A DNA stretch of 64,000 nt from Perognathus longimembris pacificus (GCF_023159225.1 NC_063164.1:70293300-70357299); one strand, 5' to 3'; positions 11,421 to 24,245 are shown, counted from the first letter of the stretch. Numbers and translations: made by a program. Notes: generated by a model not told the origin, from the sequence alone.

Positions 11421-13118
11421 ACACATTTTCAAAACAAAAGGGTAAATGGCAATATTTAGCAATGACTTGTTTTCTTGAAACTAGAGTAAAAATAACACAT
11501 TAGAGACAATATCATTGGACTTGAATTGTAGTGCATACATTGTGAATGAAATGTAACACTGTATTGAGGAAAAGCAAAGATGAAAAAAATAAGCTCTTAT
11601 TTCCCAAGAAATTTTCTCAAATTTTACTCAGTTTTGAAATCCATATTTTTTCTGACATATAAAAAAGGATTCAAGAAGTATTTCCATTTGAAAGATGCCT
11701 TAAAAAAACCCACTGACTCACTGTATCATTTAATTTCTTAATGAAGACAGAAAGACAGACAGAGTCAGAGACAATTATGGTTGCAAAAAACTAAGCAATG
11801 TGCCCATGATTAAAAGAAAACTGGAAAGTCAAATCTGTGAGGACCCATGGTTAAACTCTGCAAGTCAGCAATGACACACTTGGCACATTTGTATTCTGGA
11901 GGACTTAGTTACTGGATGTGGATCAAATATGCTCCATTTGCATCATACATTAAAATGGCAGTCAATTCTGAGAACTCAAACAATTTTATAAGAAAAACAT
12001 CTGGAATTGTTTTCTTCTGCCTGGTTTAGTGAAGTATAGTGGCTGTTTTTATGCATCTTCACTGACCCTGAGCTTGTGGCAAGATTCATACTATACAATT
12101 ATATTTTTAAGTTACTTTCCAACCACTGAAAGAGCAACCTTTAAGCCAACATTTATTTATTTATTTATTTATTTATTTATTTCAAATTAGATGAACTAAT
12201 TGCAATCCAAAAGAAAAGTCACAGCAAAGAGTTATGCCCAGGAAGTACAGTGAGATTCCCAGGAGGACAGGGCCTTTGTGGGTGGTGTTTCAGGAAAATG
12301 CTCACAAAGAACTGGAATGGGAACCTGCAAGTCCAATGAAATCTGGACATGTTCAAGGGACAATATGAGCAAAAGTAGAGAAGAATTGAGCAAGGTGTCT
12401 GTTCACAGGACGATGAATAGCAGGTCCTTTGTTGAAGCAGATGGATGAGGCCCGCCTTAGGCAGCAATTGCACAATCCAAAGCTAAGGAATGATGACAGG
12501 CTTTGGAATGTGTGGCATTTGTATTACTGTCAGGGTTTATGGCTCAGGCAAGTTTGAGTTTCTGTGAACATGAGAACCAAGGTAATATTGCAGGCACACC
12601 CACAGCTTCTACCTTTGAAAACTGAACTTCCAATATAAACATTGGTCCCAGTTGTTACAAGGCTGCACTTGGGACTGAGTCTCTCAAAGTTCACATGGTA
12701 AGGATACAGTCTGCCACTTCCACATTATATGCAGCACTAGAAGTTTGACATAATGTTGAGAGCAAGATGTGCATGAGAATAGCCATGAACTGTAAATGTA
12801 AGTAGAGAAGGAGAGAGAAATTTAGCTGGAAAAATTCTCTCCTCAGAAAGAAAGGCCAACTGTGGTCAGGACCTTCAAGTACCCCAGTGGAGATCAGGAA
12901 GGTTAAGAGGAAGAGCCATGATAAGGTGGGGGAACTGAGTGAATGTGGAAAGCAAAAGGGCATGCTGGTCCAGTAGGACAGAGATCCACCAACTGGGGAA
13001 AGCATGATTATTTACTTAATAATTTCTCAAGTATCTAACAGAAGATCCATTGCAAAATTTAACCTTATAGCAAACTCTATCATTCCCAATTAAAACCAGT
13101 ATATATTTAAACAGTTGT
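11421..13118. other. Unique DNA with a short (TTTA)n, no gene seen
   Basis: No exon or clear transposon is recognised. 12151-12182 is a perfect TTTA microsatellite of about 8 units. Open frames of 60-104 codons at 11847, 12219 and 12691 show no domain and no splice or start context I can support. Confidence 0.5.
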
Positions 13119-13389
13119 GATTACTGTTCTTTTATTTTTCTTTTGCAGTCTTGGGGTTTGAATTGAGGGCCTGAATACTATCCCTATGCTTCTTTTGCTC
13201 AAGGCCAATGCTCTACGACTTGAGCCACAATGCTACTTCTACCTTTTTCTGAGTGGTTTGTTGGAGATAAGAGTCTCCCAAACTTTCCTGCCCAGTCTAT
13301 CTTCAGAGCAAAATCCTCAGATCTCAGCCTCCTGAGTAACTAGGATTACAGGTGTGAACCACCAGCACTCAGCCATGATTATTATTCTT
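13119..13389 (-). repeat. B1-like/Geo dimeric SINE with TSDs
   Basis: The SINE at 13132-13376 is flanked by GATTACTGTTCTT (13119-13131) and GATTATTATTCTT (13377-13389), 11 of 13 matching. In element orientation the head reads GGCTGAGTGCTGGTGGTTCA ... TGTAATCCTAGTTACTCAGG (7SL/B1 type). The right half is the Geo monomer (AAGTCGTAGAGCATTGGCCTT). The head therefore differs from the ID-type head of IDL-Geo while the tail is shared. Confidence 0.85.
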
Positions 13390-15888
13390 AATTGTAATTT
13401 AACATTCTTGCATTGATTGGATGAGATAATATTTTCTTATACTTTAACTTGTTCCTGTGCTATCAACTCCATATTCAAACAGTGTTGTTTTTAATGTGAA
13501 ACTTTTGTGGGAGGAGGGGTATTACCTTAAAATATATCTTAGAACATAAACAGTGAAAGGAATATCCAAGTTTAGATTTTGAAACTACAATCTATGAAAT
13601 ACAACCTAGAGAAAGTTAAAATTCTTCTTTTATTTGGAAAATTTACATCTTAATCTTGTAAAACCCAGACAAAACTTCCCCAGACTTCTGCAGCCTACTC
13701 ATAAAATTAAAACCCATTGATACAAATGTCTCAGTGTTACGTGCTATTTGCCAGGAGCACAGCTGGAGAATGGCTAGTGCTTTCTTCTCTCCAATTCCTC
13801 TAATGCTCTGTCTTTTAGGAATCTCTCTCTCCTAAGTCTCAGGTTCAAAAAATCCTTACTGTACATGTTACTGTTTGGAGAAGCATCTTTAAATATTGCA
13901 CCTAGACCCTTGAGAAAACTGTGAAGATAGAAAGGTCATTCTCGATGTCCTTTTATCCTGATCTAAAATGAAGCAAGTCTCTTGGATCTTCTCCAGTATA
14001 TTTTCCCCAAAACAGGTCATAACCCTTCATCCAAGTGTGAACCACCCCGCCCCCCGATTCCCAGAGAAAAAGAATACCCATGTCTCTGAAGACACAGGGA
14101 CTCAAAAGAGATTCTCAACAGAGAAGTTTTGCTAATTGATACTTCTGTCCTACATTATATTTGCTCATGACTGTACTCTTCATTAAACTTAAGTACAAAG
14201 AGATTCATTTATTTGTTTGGGTCTTAGTTGCTAAAGGCTATGAGTCATGTGAAATTATACAAAGTGTATTTTTTCCTTGCTACTTTGTCTTTTCATTAAA
14301 GATGCCTTATTCATGAGACTAAGATAAGGAAAAAGAAGATACTTCTTCCACTATAAATGCCTCAAGTTCAATGAAGAGAACACAGCTTCTAACACCTCTC
14401 CAAACAGTAGCTATTCTGCCTATGTGCCATCTTGTTGAACTGTCAAGACCTACAAAACCCTCAAGGTACACTGTTTTTGTGCTGATTCCTTGAGCTTTGA
14501 GAACAATGCTGAAGAGAAGATGAAAGGAAGGCCATTCTCCCCTATCCTGAACCTCTAGTTGGCATTAGTTAGAGCCCGTGTCAGAGAGGCTTTAGGATAA
14601 TGATTTTTTCCTAGCCATCTTCCTGTGTTACTGTGACATGATGGGAGGAGGGACAAACACATACTTCTCCCCTTCCTACTTCTATCTTAGTAAGCAGCCC
14701 TCAAAACCTACTGTTCACAAGTCTTCATCAGTAAATACTCTCTCCTCATCATTTATATCAACTCATATTGGAGCTTTGCAGATAATTAGAGATGGGCCCT
14801 TTTTCTTTCCTGGTTTGGGTTTTGTCAAACAAAATCAACTTTCAAGTAGAGAAGAAATGCATCCTTGGATATCCACCTTAGCTGTCTTGATCGATACATC
14901 AAAACCAAATGTCCTCACAGTTAGAAAATGCTATCCCCTACCATGGAATGCATATGTATCATTCATGTGGAGAGCAGAACACAGATCCCACCAGGAACCT
15001 GACAATGAACCTTCACAAAGCCTAGCACATCAACTCCAAGATCCTATCTTCTAACTAAGCTTTAGCTGACTCAAGAAAGTGGTTCTCATATGTGGCCACT
15101 GAGCATCTGATAATTGGACAAAATGCCTAGTTAGTCTTTTAAGAGTATCTAGAATAGGTATTTTGAAATTGTTTCTGTCACCGCAATTTTATCATGCCGT
15201 TAATCTGGACCTATTTCATAACACAACTGACCCCTTTGATTTTTTTCTTTGGTATTGTGGTTGAAACAAATGTTTGGAAAGGGTTAACAAAAGTAGTCAC
15301 AAATATAAAAAACATTGATAAACATAAACTTTGCAGTGCAAAGCTAATATCTAAGGGACAATCACTTCTTTAAACATGAGCAACCAGTGTCTGCCAGATA
15401 TATTGCATGAAATTCTACATCCGCATTTTTGTGGTCTCCTTTCTCAGAGATTATTATCTTTGGATGCCTCTTTAGTGGGTGGTCCCTTGTGCATAATGGG
15501 AACTGTTGATTCTGCAATAGAGCTTCACTTAATCCTAGATTTGGTATTTTCTAGTATTTATTACAGATTTTGTTTGAAGCACATCCTAGTCTTTCTTAAA
15601 CTCCTAAAGGAAGTTTGGGCTTCTGCTGGTAAAGTGTTCTTTGCTTTTATAAAAAATCTCTTGTTGCACATTTCAAGAGAATTAGAATATCAAGGAAATT
15701 GGGTATTCACAGTATGCTTTGCTCCTGTGCTTGCAGAGGTCAAATACATTCTGGAGCTTTATTGAGGACATGGTTTGATCTTGGTGTGGCTACTGTGAGA
15801 TGGACTCTACAATGGCTTAAATTTCAATCATTTTCTGAAATCAGTAGACCAATCTGGCTACAGAGAAAATAAGAGAGATTTTCCCTTT
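13390..15888. other. Unique intergenic DNA, no gene seen
   Basis: About 2.5 kb without a repeat I can name. Open frames of 138 codons (14638-15054) and 129 codons (15376-15765) have no recognisable domain, signal or homology and no flanking gene structure. Confidence 0.5.
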
Positions 15889-16115
15889 AAAAGATCCCTA
15901 TGGGCTGGGAATATGGCCTAGTGGCAAGAGTGCTTGACTCTGGGTTAGATTCCCCAGCACCAAATATATAGGAAAGGCCAGAAGTGGCACTGTGGCTCAA
16001 GTGGTAGAGTGCTAGCCTTGAGCAAAAGAGAAGCCAGGGACAGTGCTCAGGCCCTGAGTCCAAGCCCCAGGACAGGCAAAAATAAATAAATAAATAAAAT
16101 AAAAAGATCCCTATG
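15889..16115 (+). repeat. IDL-Geo SINE with a perfect 14-bp TSD
   Basis: The SINE body 15903-16101 is flanked by AAAAGATCCCTATG at 15889-15902 and 16102-16115. The head starts GGCTGGGAATATGGCC and has lost about 25 nt in the anticodon-arm part (CTTGACTCTGGG). The Geo monomer (GGCCAGAAGTGGCACTGTGG) is complete. The tail is an AAATA-rich run at 16078-16105. Confidence 0.93.
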
Positions 16116-18477
16116 TCTATGTCTTCCATGTAGTAGATAACTAAGTTATTACTGACAGTGTTTTTGTTTTGTTTTTTTTTTTAGCCTACTCAAACACTAA
16201 GGCTCAATCTAAGTCATTGGCCTATATTTGCAAATGAAATTTTACTGAATCACAGTTGTGTCTGTTGGTTTATAGATTGTCCTTGGAAATTTTATGCTAC
16301 AATATTCGGATTGAGTAGGTTCAACATAAACCATGTGTTCTGTAGAGACTAAAATGTCTCTTCACAAAAAAACCTTAAAGAGTCCTCTCTAAAATACCTC
16401 TATTGGAGATTACTAAATAAATCAAAGGTTGCAGTTCAAATTCTAAGCCCAGAACACTTTTACATATGTTTACTAGAATGAAAACTGTTATCTAAGCCAA
16501 TTATCACTGAATAATTGATAGTTCTTAAAATATTATTAGACTTAACAAAAATGGAGAGAATTGTGATCAAATAATTTTGGTAATATGTGGAATGAGTCAA
16601 GTAAAACAGATTTATATTTTAGTAGACTTTGTCAACTCATTTAATATGCTGATGTCTTACAAATCTACAAATATAATTAAATTATAAAGAATTTCTAAAG
16701 TTAAACTTTAGAAAACAATAATTTTCCTAGGATATAGTATGTAGTTCATGTTCTAGGAACAAACTGTGGGAAAAAATGGATTATTCCAAGCTGGAAACTC
16801 TGATAATATCTATATCAGATCAAGAATTTCTCTTCAAGAATGTTCAACTTTAAGAATAAGTTGGTTCACAGGAAAAGGGAAATTACCACAGGTTATACAA
16901 TTAGTCTGGGTTCACATGAAGTCTGAACCCTGCAGTAGCAATAGCGTGCATTAGGGACAATGCTATATTGACTTTGGTATGATGACAAAGAAGGATGGAA
17001 CTCTGTGTACAAAACTTCCACTCAATGCAGTAAAGTCTGTGAAATAATCATTGAAAGTATAGGTCCCAGGAGTGTGCTTAATTGTGACCTGCCAAATCCT
17101 AGAATGTGAAGGCTATGTGGGCATCAAAGGTCTAGAATAGTTTCATGTGCCCTTTGGTAAAAGCCAAAAGGGACAAAGGAAAAGTTCCTGAATATCAGGA
17201 AATGTTTTCTCAAGACCAAGAGATTTATTGGCATGTGGGATATATTTGAAAGCAGCTGTATTGCCCACAATGTTTCAGATTAGACTGCTAGCTGCCTGTG
17301 CCAATTTTATTGAAGTGTAATTTCACTACAATGTTGCACAATGTCCCAGGCTCAGTAAGTAATGTAGAGCATGTTACGTTGTGATTATATTTCCAAATGC
17401 AGAGTTCCTACCACCAAATATTTTTCACATTCATATTGATCTGATCAAGTATTTGCCCAAGAATATTATTGATAAGAAGCCAGAAACTTGTTTACAGTAT
17501 CCAAGCACTACTTGGAAGTCAAAACAATTACTATTCCAGTCTAAAGTCTTGGCAGCTCCCCCGAATGACTTCTACTTCATGTAGTGCTAGGAACCTGCCT
17601 GCTTGCTTACAAAATGACAGGTCTTTCATCTGCCTGGTGTTTTCATAGCCACCTAGCACAGAGAAGGAAAACAATTCTTGCTATCTCAGCATGGGGTAAG
17701 AATCTGAAAGGAATCCGAATATTCACTGCCAAATACAGTATGTTGTCAATATTATCTTTTTCACCTGGAGGCACAACTGAAAAATAGCAAGCAGAGGAAG
17801 AACTTTCTGTTCTCTCCATTTCTTACCTTGTAAGGTAAGAAAGACTCACCTTTGTACAAGTATCACCACCCTTCCTTTTTCTGTACCAGGAGGAAGAGAA
17901 GAAACTTTGTCAGAGAAATCAGCATGGGATGAGTCTCCATAACAAACAAAACCAGATAGTCTGTGTCTACCACACATTTCCTTGTCATCCTTGCCACTAT
18001 TTACCAACTTTGGAATCCAGAACTCTCATTTCCTTGTAGTCAATTCACATTATATTATCCTATGTCAAGATGGCATATGACACCCAAACACAAACAACCC
18101 CTTTGAGTTAGCCACCACTTGTCTCTGAATGTCTGTACAGTGAACAAGCAAATAAATTATTCTGTTCTTGCTAATCTATCTTATATCAACTTAACCCATA
18201 GACCAAAATTACAGAACAAAGGAGGTATACAGAAAGGACTTCTCCAGAACACAGTGACTCAATAGCAAGGCAGATCAGTTCATGTGAAATGTTAAACATT
18301 CCCAATCTTGCATTCTACAAACAATTGAAATATTCACAGGTCAGGAATTTTTTTAAGTCTATATTTTCCTGGTCATCTTGCCACGTGGGTAGTACAGAGA
18401 GCCTTCTTGAGGATATACACAACTCACTTATGGTAAGAATGTTTGACTACATAACACAGCTCTTTAAAACTAAGTAG
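16116..18477. other. Unique intergenic DNA, no gene seen
   Basis: No recognisable exon or repeat. Short open frames at 16766, 17381, 17584 and 18289 (60-67 codons) have no features. Confidence 0.5.
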
Positions 18478-18706
18478 CAGCAGTGTGCACTGGTATCCAA
18501 TACTTATAAGCCTAGGTATTCAGGAGGCTGAGATCTGAGGACCACAGTTTGAAGCTAGCCTGGGCAGGAAAATCTGTGTGACTCTTAATTTCAATTATTC
18601 ACTACACAGCCAAACATGGAGCTGTGGTTCAAATGGTAGAGCATAGCCTGGAACACAAAAGCTCAGAGACAGAACCCAGACCACGAGTTTAAGCCCCAGT
18701 ACCAGT

Positions 18707-18710
<4 letters not shown>
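18478..18710 (+). repeat. Old B1-like/Geo SINE seeding a microsatellite
   Basis: The head reads as a diverged B1 monomer (TTCAGGAGGCTGAGATCTGA, GCTAGCCTGGGCAGGAAAAT). The right part reads as Geo (GGAGCTGTGGTTCAAATGGT, then AAGCCCCAGTACCAG). The A-rich tail is replaced by the TC repeat that follows. Confidence 0.75.
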
Positions 18711-18778
<68 letters not shown>

Positions 18779-18813
18779 TTCTCTCTCTCTCTTTCTCTCT
18801 CTCTATCTCTCTG

Positions 18814-18844
<31 letters not shown>
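18710..18844. repeat. (TC)n / (CA)n compound microsatellite
   Basis: A TC dinucleotide tract runs from 18710 to about 18814 with a few interruptions. A CA tract follows at 18819-18844. It sits at the 3' end of a SINE, a common birthplace of microsatellites. Confidence 0.95.
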
Positions 18845-18846
<2 letters not shown>

Positions 18847-18984
18847 CTCTCACAAATACTAAGGCAAAATACATAATACAAAACCCAAATAGATATAAAC
18901 ATATAAATGAATAACTTCGTCAGAACGTGACCCAATATTGTCATTAATAATGACCTATAATTTTAAATCACAAGCAGACCACTA

Positions 18985-19112
18985 TAAATAACTTTAGTTC
19001 AGTTAACCTTAGTCTTTACAATAACCTGTGAAGTAAGAATGACTAACTTTATTTGATAGGGGAAGCTGAGGCTAGGATAATATTTGTTTCTTCCTGTGTA
19101 TGAAGTAAAGTA
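18985..19112 (+). repeat. MIR-like ancient SINE fragment
   Basis: The plus strand shows the MIR core order: TTAGTCTTTACAATAACCTG, TGAAGTAAGAATGACTAACT, then GGGGAAGCTGAGGCTAGGAT. Compare the family pattern 'CTCACAACAACCC...GATGAGGAAACTGAGGC'. It is heavily diverged, as expected for a mammalian-wide repeat. Confidence 0.6.
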
Positions 19113-19234
19113 GTCTATTTGTTCCAAGATCTAACGTCTGCTGTGTGCTAAATCTTATTTAGACCTAAGTACCTTCCCATGCAGAACCATCTGCTGAACA
19201 GAAGTTTATAATCATGTAACAGATACTTGCCGAT

Positions 19235-19380
19235 TAGTACATTCATTTAGCAAATATTTACCAAGGGTCTGCCATATGTCAGGCAATGTGTTTTCTGATA
19301 AGGAAATGACATTGAATGCAGCAGGCCAACTCCTTGTCCTCATGGAGCTTCAATCACTTGGGGAAGGATAAAGGCTTATA
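19235..19380 (+). repeat. Probable ancient mammalian-wide repeat
   Basis: CATTCATTTAGCAAATATTT ... GCCATATGTCAGGCAATG ... CTCATGGAGCTTCAATCACT follows a pattern common in old mammalian interspersed repeats ('caaatatttattgagc...ccaggcactg...ctcatggagctta'). I cannot assign the family from memory with certainty. Confidence 0.45.
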
Positions 19381-19880
19381 AATATAATCCAGTATATTGT
19401 AGTATATTTTGATATAGTATTAAAGAGAACAAAGTCAAATAAGATCCTTGGAACTGTTATTTGGGCTAAGTTCTATAGGAGGCAAGCAAAGGAGTACTTA
19501 GACGGAAACGGATAATGTATTATTCCAGCCAATGGGAGCACCAACAGGAAAGGGAGGCATAATTAATATAATTCTTCCAGAAATAGGCCATAGTGGCTGG
19601 AGTTGAACAGGTGGAAAGTTGAGGCAAAGAAGTGGGTGAAGTATTCCGTCTATCTTTTCAACTGCTGCTCATCTCTTCACAAGACTTTATCATCTTTGAT
19701 GGAGTTTCTTTTTCAGTATGAAAGAGCCAGCCTAGGGAAATTGAAGAGAGAGGATAGAGGGGAGGGATGTGAGAGAATGGTGAAAGGGATGGTATTGATC
19801 ACGATGCCTTATACTTATAAACTAACATTTTGGATGATAACTGTTTTGTACAACTACTTAAAAAGTAATAATAATAATAA
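19381..19880. other. Unique intergenic DNA, no gene seen
   Basis: No recognised repeat or exon. A 131-codon frame starting at 19603 runs into the following ID repeat and has no domain. Confidence 0.5.
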
Positions 19881-19883
19881 AAA

Positions 19884-19980
19884 TATGGGTCAGGATTGTT
19901 GGCTTAGTGGTAGTGTTTGCCTAACATGCATGATTTCCTGGATTCAATTCCTCAGTACCACACAAATAAACACAAACAAG
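19884..19980 (+). repeat. ID-like SINE monomer
   Basis: ATGGGTCAGGATTGTTGGCT TAGTGGTAGTGTTTGCC ... GGATTCAATTCCTCAGTACC is a tRNA-Ala-derived ID element with degenerate A and B boxes. No Geo monomer follows. Confidence 0.75.
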
Positions 19981-20220
19981 TCACTCAGTAAGTCATAACT
20001 TTTAAAAATCAACTTTACAAAAAAATAAAAGAAATAAAAATATAAATTAGAAAAAGAAACACTTTCAAGTTTTTTAAGCTCTCTATGTCTTTCTATTGTT
20101 ACTAGAGCTCATAAATTCACCTGCTCACATGAGAAAGTGATATTTTTGTTTCTCAGCACTGGTTACATCAACCAATGCTTTGACCACTGAGTTCAGCCAT
20201 GGGATGTCTATCACATATAG

Positions 20221-20223
<3 letters not shown>

Positions 20224-20290
<67 letters not shown>
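20224..20290. repeat. (TC)n microsatellite
   Basis: About 33 uninterrupted TC units. The Leu/Ser-repeat and Arg/Glu-repeat open frames over it are artefacts of the dinucleotide repeat. Confidence 0.97.
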
Positions 20291-20295
<5 letters not shown>

Positions 20296-21765
20296 GTGGC
20301 GAATTTGGTGTTCTTGTTTGTTGAGTCCCTCTTCCCCTATGTGGGTCCATGCTCAAATCTAGAAAACACTGAATCCAAGCAAGAGGATTCTACAAACAAG
20401 AATTATTTTAAAAAAATTAGTCTCTACTAGACAAAGCTTAGCTTTCTCCAGGATTTAAATATTAAATTTGTCTACCTAGTTTTCTCACCTAAGAATAGTT
20501 GCATTTTCACAGCCTTACATATGAAACAGTAACCCCTTACAAAGTAAGAACACACCAGAATTCAAATGTGGATTAAACTACTGTCAGGTAATTTTCAGTG
20601 AGTCAAGTAATACTGAAAATTGTACTATTATTCACATATTTATGTATATAACATAATCTATATAATAATTGTGTAGTATATGCTAATATATTGTGTAAGT
20701 ATAATATTAAATTTCCTATAATATATATGAAACTTTCTAATATTTATCTAAACAATGACTAAGAAGATGGAATACTTCAGATTTTGTGAATTGACAGGTT
20801 TGAAAATTGATTAACAAAGCCGTTATCAAGGAATTGATCCTGAGCAAATCAGCCAGTATGTATATTGATCAGGATAATTCTGGAAAGTCTGTCTGGCCCT
20901 GAGTATTATAACTAATACAAGTCTTATGGTGAAAAATCATTTTTCCTAATGCACAGTAATAAACTCACTTGAATTCAATACTTGAGAGTCTTAGAAACAA
21001 ATCCACTTTTAGAAAATCCATGATGTTCACAGAAATTTGCAGCTTTACTCAATTTTTGTAGTTAATATTTTTTCCAATATTGTAGAATACAACTGTATAA
21101 TTCATCTTATTTATACATATATACATAGACATATATATATATACAAATCAGAAGGAATAGTAAAAGACTGATTAATAGGCAATAAAGATAAGAAAATGGT
21201 TGAAGAAGTTATGAACATACTGATCAGATTTAAACATTGCATATTGTGTCAACACATCACCAGACACCCAGTAAAATGTATACAATATTGTGTTTTACAT
21301 GTTAAGGTAAAACACTTTAAAAATAAAATATGAAATATATACATATCATTATATTTTAACAGTTTATTCAAACCCTGAAGTTATATCATAGAGCAAAAAC
21401 TGAATTATTCTTAAGGACAGAATGGGAAAATCAATTTTAATCAATTATATGATTTTCTCAAAGCTCTTATATTTAACAGCAACAACAAAATTCCCACCAA
21501 GATCCTAAGTCTATAGCTCTGGAGAATTTCTCATAATACATATGCCAACATATTATTCATTATCTTAAATAATACTGCACTAAAACACTGTTTTGCAATT
21601 TTTAATAAAGAATTTAATCTTTGGGGAAAAGAATGGTAGATTACTTGCCAAAAATGTATCAAGCTCTCAGAGTCTACAACCATAAAATGAAAGAACCTTA
21701 AATTTTGCTTTGTAAACTTTATATACTCAGATATCAAACTGATATAGAATAAATAACTTTGTCAT
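20291..21765. other. AT-rich unique DNA, no gene seen
   Basis: Very AT-rich, with TA-rich patches at 20640-20720 and 21110-21145. No exon or identifiable transposon was seen. Confidence 0.5.
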
Positions 21766-21875
21766 CTATTGTGCGAAACTTGATAGTGAATAACTGTAAT
21801 CCCAGCTATTTAGGAGGTAGAGGTAAGAGCATCTTAGGTTCACAACCAGCCTAGATAATCTGTATCAAAAACAAA
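21766..21875 (+). repeat. B1-like SINE monomer, old
   Basis: Contains ACTGTAATCCCAGCTATTTA, GGAGGTAGAGGTAAGAGCAT and CAACCAGCCTAGATAATCTG, the 7SL/B1 order on the plus strand. Diverged, and directly adjacent to an L1 tail. Confidence 0.7.
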
Positions 21876-21884
21876 AAACTAAAT

Positions 21885-22575
21885 ACAGAAATACCCTAGG
21901 ACTCAGAAATTACACTCCCAGGCATTTATCCAATAGAGGACAAAACAAGGATACATTAAAGCTACCAGTACAACTGTGATTATTGCAGCATTATTCACCA
22001 TAACCAAGATATGGAATCAGCCCAGGTGCACCTCAATGGACAAATGGATCAAGAAAATGTGGTCTATATTGAGAATGGAATTCTACTCAGCCATCAGAAT
22101 GAATGGTATTGTATTTTTCATAAGGAAATGGAAAGACTTGGAAAAAAATTATATTAAGTGAAGTAACCAGTCACAGAGAAACACAGAATGCATGTTTCTT
22201 TCATTGTGGGAGCTAGAATGTGCCTGTAAATCTGTAAGTAAACACACTACCTATTATGCAAGTGGTTACAAATGAATTAACTAAAGTACAATAGAATTTA
22301 TGGAGAGCACAAATAGTATAATTATTTTTCCCAACAAAGTATTAGGAAATGTGTACTTGCAAGGAGAGAGGGCAAGAGTTGTGGGATAGAAGAATGAATT
22401 GAGGAAGGGAGAAGAATACAGGTAAGAATTCATTGTATATACCACAGAGTTGAGAAAACTAAGGAAGGAGCAGGTCAAAGAGGGGGTGAAGATGTTGAAG
22501 GCAAGACACAGATCAAGATGCATGGTATATATAAATTGCTTTGTTGAATGGCAGCTCCCTTATACAACTACTTAA
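21885..22575 (+). mobile_element. Older L1 3' end fragment
   Basis: The stretch translates in part to the ORF2p C-terminus (21976-22161: TITKIWNQPRCTSMDKWIKK, then FYSAIRMNG). It is followed by a 3'UTR with the order known from rodent L1s: a GTTGAGAAAACTAAGG-type purine-rich part and TTAAAATAAAAATATTTTTA at the end. It is more diverged than L1-A to L1-D. Confidence 0.8.
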
Positions 22576-22605
22576 AATAAAAATATTTTTAATGCACAGA
22601 TAAAA

Positions 22606-22692
22606 GGTTGGGGTATGGTTAAGTGGTAGAGTGTTGACTAGAATATTTAAGGCCTTGAGTTCAGTACTCAATACCTGGAAGGAAAAAAAAAT
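22606..22692 (+). repeat. ID-like SINE monomer
   Basis: GGTTGGGGTATGGTTAAGTG GTAGAGTGTTG ... GAGTTCAGTACTCAATACC plus an A tail. A tRNA-Ala-derived ID copy inserted just after the L1 tail. Confidence 0.75.
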
Positions 22693-22965
22693 GAAAAACA
22701 CCCGTATGTCCCCATAACAGAACTTTCAAAGAAATAAATTATATTTTCTGTAGAAAGTCCCTGTAAAATATAATTTGAACATATATATGTAAAGTAATTT
22801 GATTACAATGTATTATTTTAATGTATTACCGTAAATCCTCTAACTGATGATATAACTATGAGTACTTTTTATGTTTTAACCATTTATTTAACATGACCGT
22901 TTTTAAACTATATACAATTATATATAAATATTGTCTGTATTTAGTGAATCATTTTTCATGAATTA
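22693..22965. other. AT-rich unique DNA
   Basis: No gene or repeat recognised. Confidence 0.45.
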
Positions 22966-22967
22966 TA

Positions 22968-23110
22968 ATGTTTTTTTTTCTCTTCTGTGTTGTTAAAGTG
23001 AAGTACAGAGGGCTTACAGTTTCATATGTAAAGAAAGTACATTTCTTATCCAACTTGTTACCTCCTCCCTCATTTTCCCCGTCTCCCCCCTCCCCAGTCC
23101 CCCCATTATA
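22968..23110 (-). mobile_element. Short L1 3'UTR tail
   Basis: The plus-strand order TTGTTAAAGTGAAGTACAGA, GGGCTTACAGTTTCATATGT, TTACCTCCTCCCTCATTTTC matches the reversed 3'UTR of the L1-D lineage. Only the last ~140 bp are present, so it is an extreme 5' truncation. Confidence 0.8.
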
Positions 23111-23305
23111 ACAATCTTGTAATAGAATATGCACTACTGCTCAAGAAAGAACCTTTGGTGATTTCTTTTCAAGGTATCAATGACAGTACACAGCTAAGAA
23201 GGGTCTTGACATGGTTCGAGGTCGCCCATATCTATTAATGCATATGTGTACATCCGTCTTTGCTAATAATTCAATTTCTCATCTTTTCTTTAAAATATCA
23301 TTTTT

Positions 23306-23985
23306 CCTTTATTGTCAAAGTGATGTACAGAGGGGTTACAGTTTCAGACAATTTTATATGTAAGGCAGTGAGTACATTTATAATTAAACTTGTTACCTCC
23401 TTCCTCATCCTCCCCTCCACCCCCTCCACCCATGAGTTGTACAGTTGGTTTACACCAAATGGTTTTGTAGGTGTTGCTTTGGGAACCATTTGTATTTTTA
23501 TCGTTTATCTCTCGATTTTGGTAGTCCCTTTCCCTTCCCTAGTTCTAATTCACATATATATATAGTATCCAGGGTACTAAGACCAGATACAGTGATCGTG
23601 GGGGTAAAACCACTGGAAGGGAATACAAGAGGGAAAAAAAGATTTAAAAAAAAGGTACACATGGCATATTGAAAATAATTACAACAATGATATACCACTT
23701 GTTTCTGTAATGTGGAGTTCATTTCACTTAGCATCATCGTATGTGTTCATACAGGCATAGCTATTGGGCTACTGTGATCTTCTGCTATAACTAACCTAAA
23801 CATGTTTCTTTGAGTCTGGCTCACTTCACACAGTATAATTTCTTACAAGTCTTTTCATTTCCTTATGAATGGGGCAGGGTAATTCTTTCTGATAGAGGCA
23901 TAGAATTCCATTGTGTATATGTGCCACATTTTCCTGATCCACTCATCTACTGAGGGGTGTTTGGGTTAGTTCCATATTTTAGCAT
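23306..23985 (-). mobile_element. L1 fragment of the L1-D lineage: 3'UTR and ORF2 end
   Basis: In reverse it holds the end of ORF2 (the region encoding the PRCPS..DEWI motif lies near 23940-23970), the ORF2 stop region near 23790-23800 and the complete 3'UTR with a purine-rich tract. It ends CTTTGACAATAAAGG. It is about 680 bp long, 5'-truncated and moderately diverged. No clear TSD was found. Confidence 0.82.
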
Positions 23986-24170
23986 ACCATAGCTTTTTCC
24001 CTATCCCATATCACTTAGGATAAAACATTCTAAATTCTATATTTCAACTTTGCTTACAGAAGAATGTAACCAAAACTCTTCATTCACACTAGCAAAAGTA
24101 TGTTTATGATAAATTTCAGAAATGGAACCATAGGGAGCTATTCTGTCAAGACTATCAAAAATTGAAATTG

Positions 24171-24245
24171 GTTTAGGAACATGGCTTAGTGGTAGAGTGC
24201 TTGCCTAGCATGCATGAGGCCCTGGGATCAAAAAATACATAAAAT
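24171..24245 (+). repeat. ID-like SINE monomer
   Basis: GGTTTAGGAACATGGCTTAG, TGGTAGAGTGCTTGCC and TAGCATGCATGAGGCCCTGG make an ID element with clear A and B box regions, cut short at GGGATC before an A tail. Confidence 0.8.

Noticed and set aside
15376..15765. 129-codon open frame, possible host exon; also 14638-15054
   Set aside because: No domain, no splice-site context and no neighbouring exons. Length is within chance for AT-rich DNA of this size.
15903..15975. tRNA gene in the ID/IDL heads (also at 9415-9487, 19884, 24171)
   Set aside because: Only A and B box similarity remains; no cloverleaf, and the unit is part of a dispersed SINE.
20168..20362. Open frames with Leu-Ser or Arg-Glu repeats
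   Set aside because: Produced by the (TC)n microsatellite.
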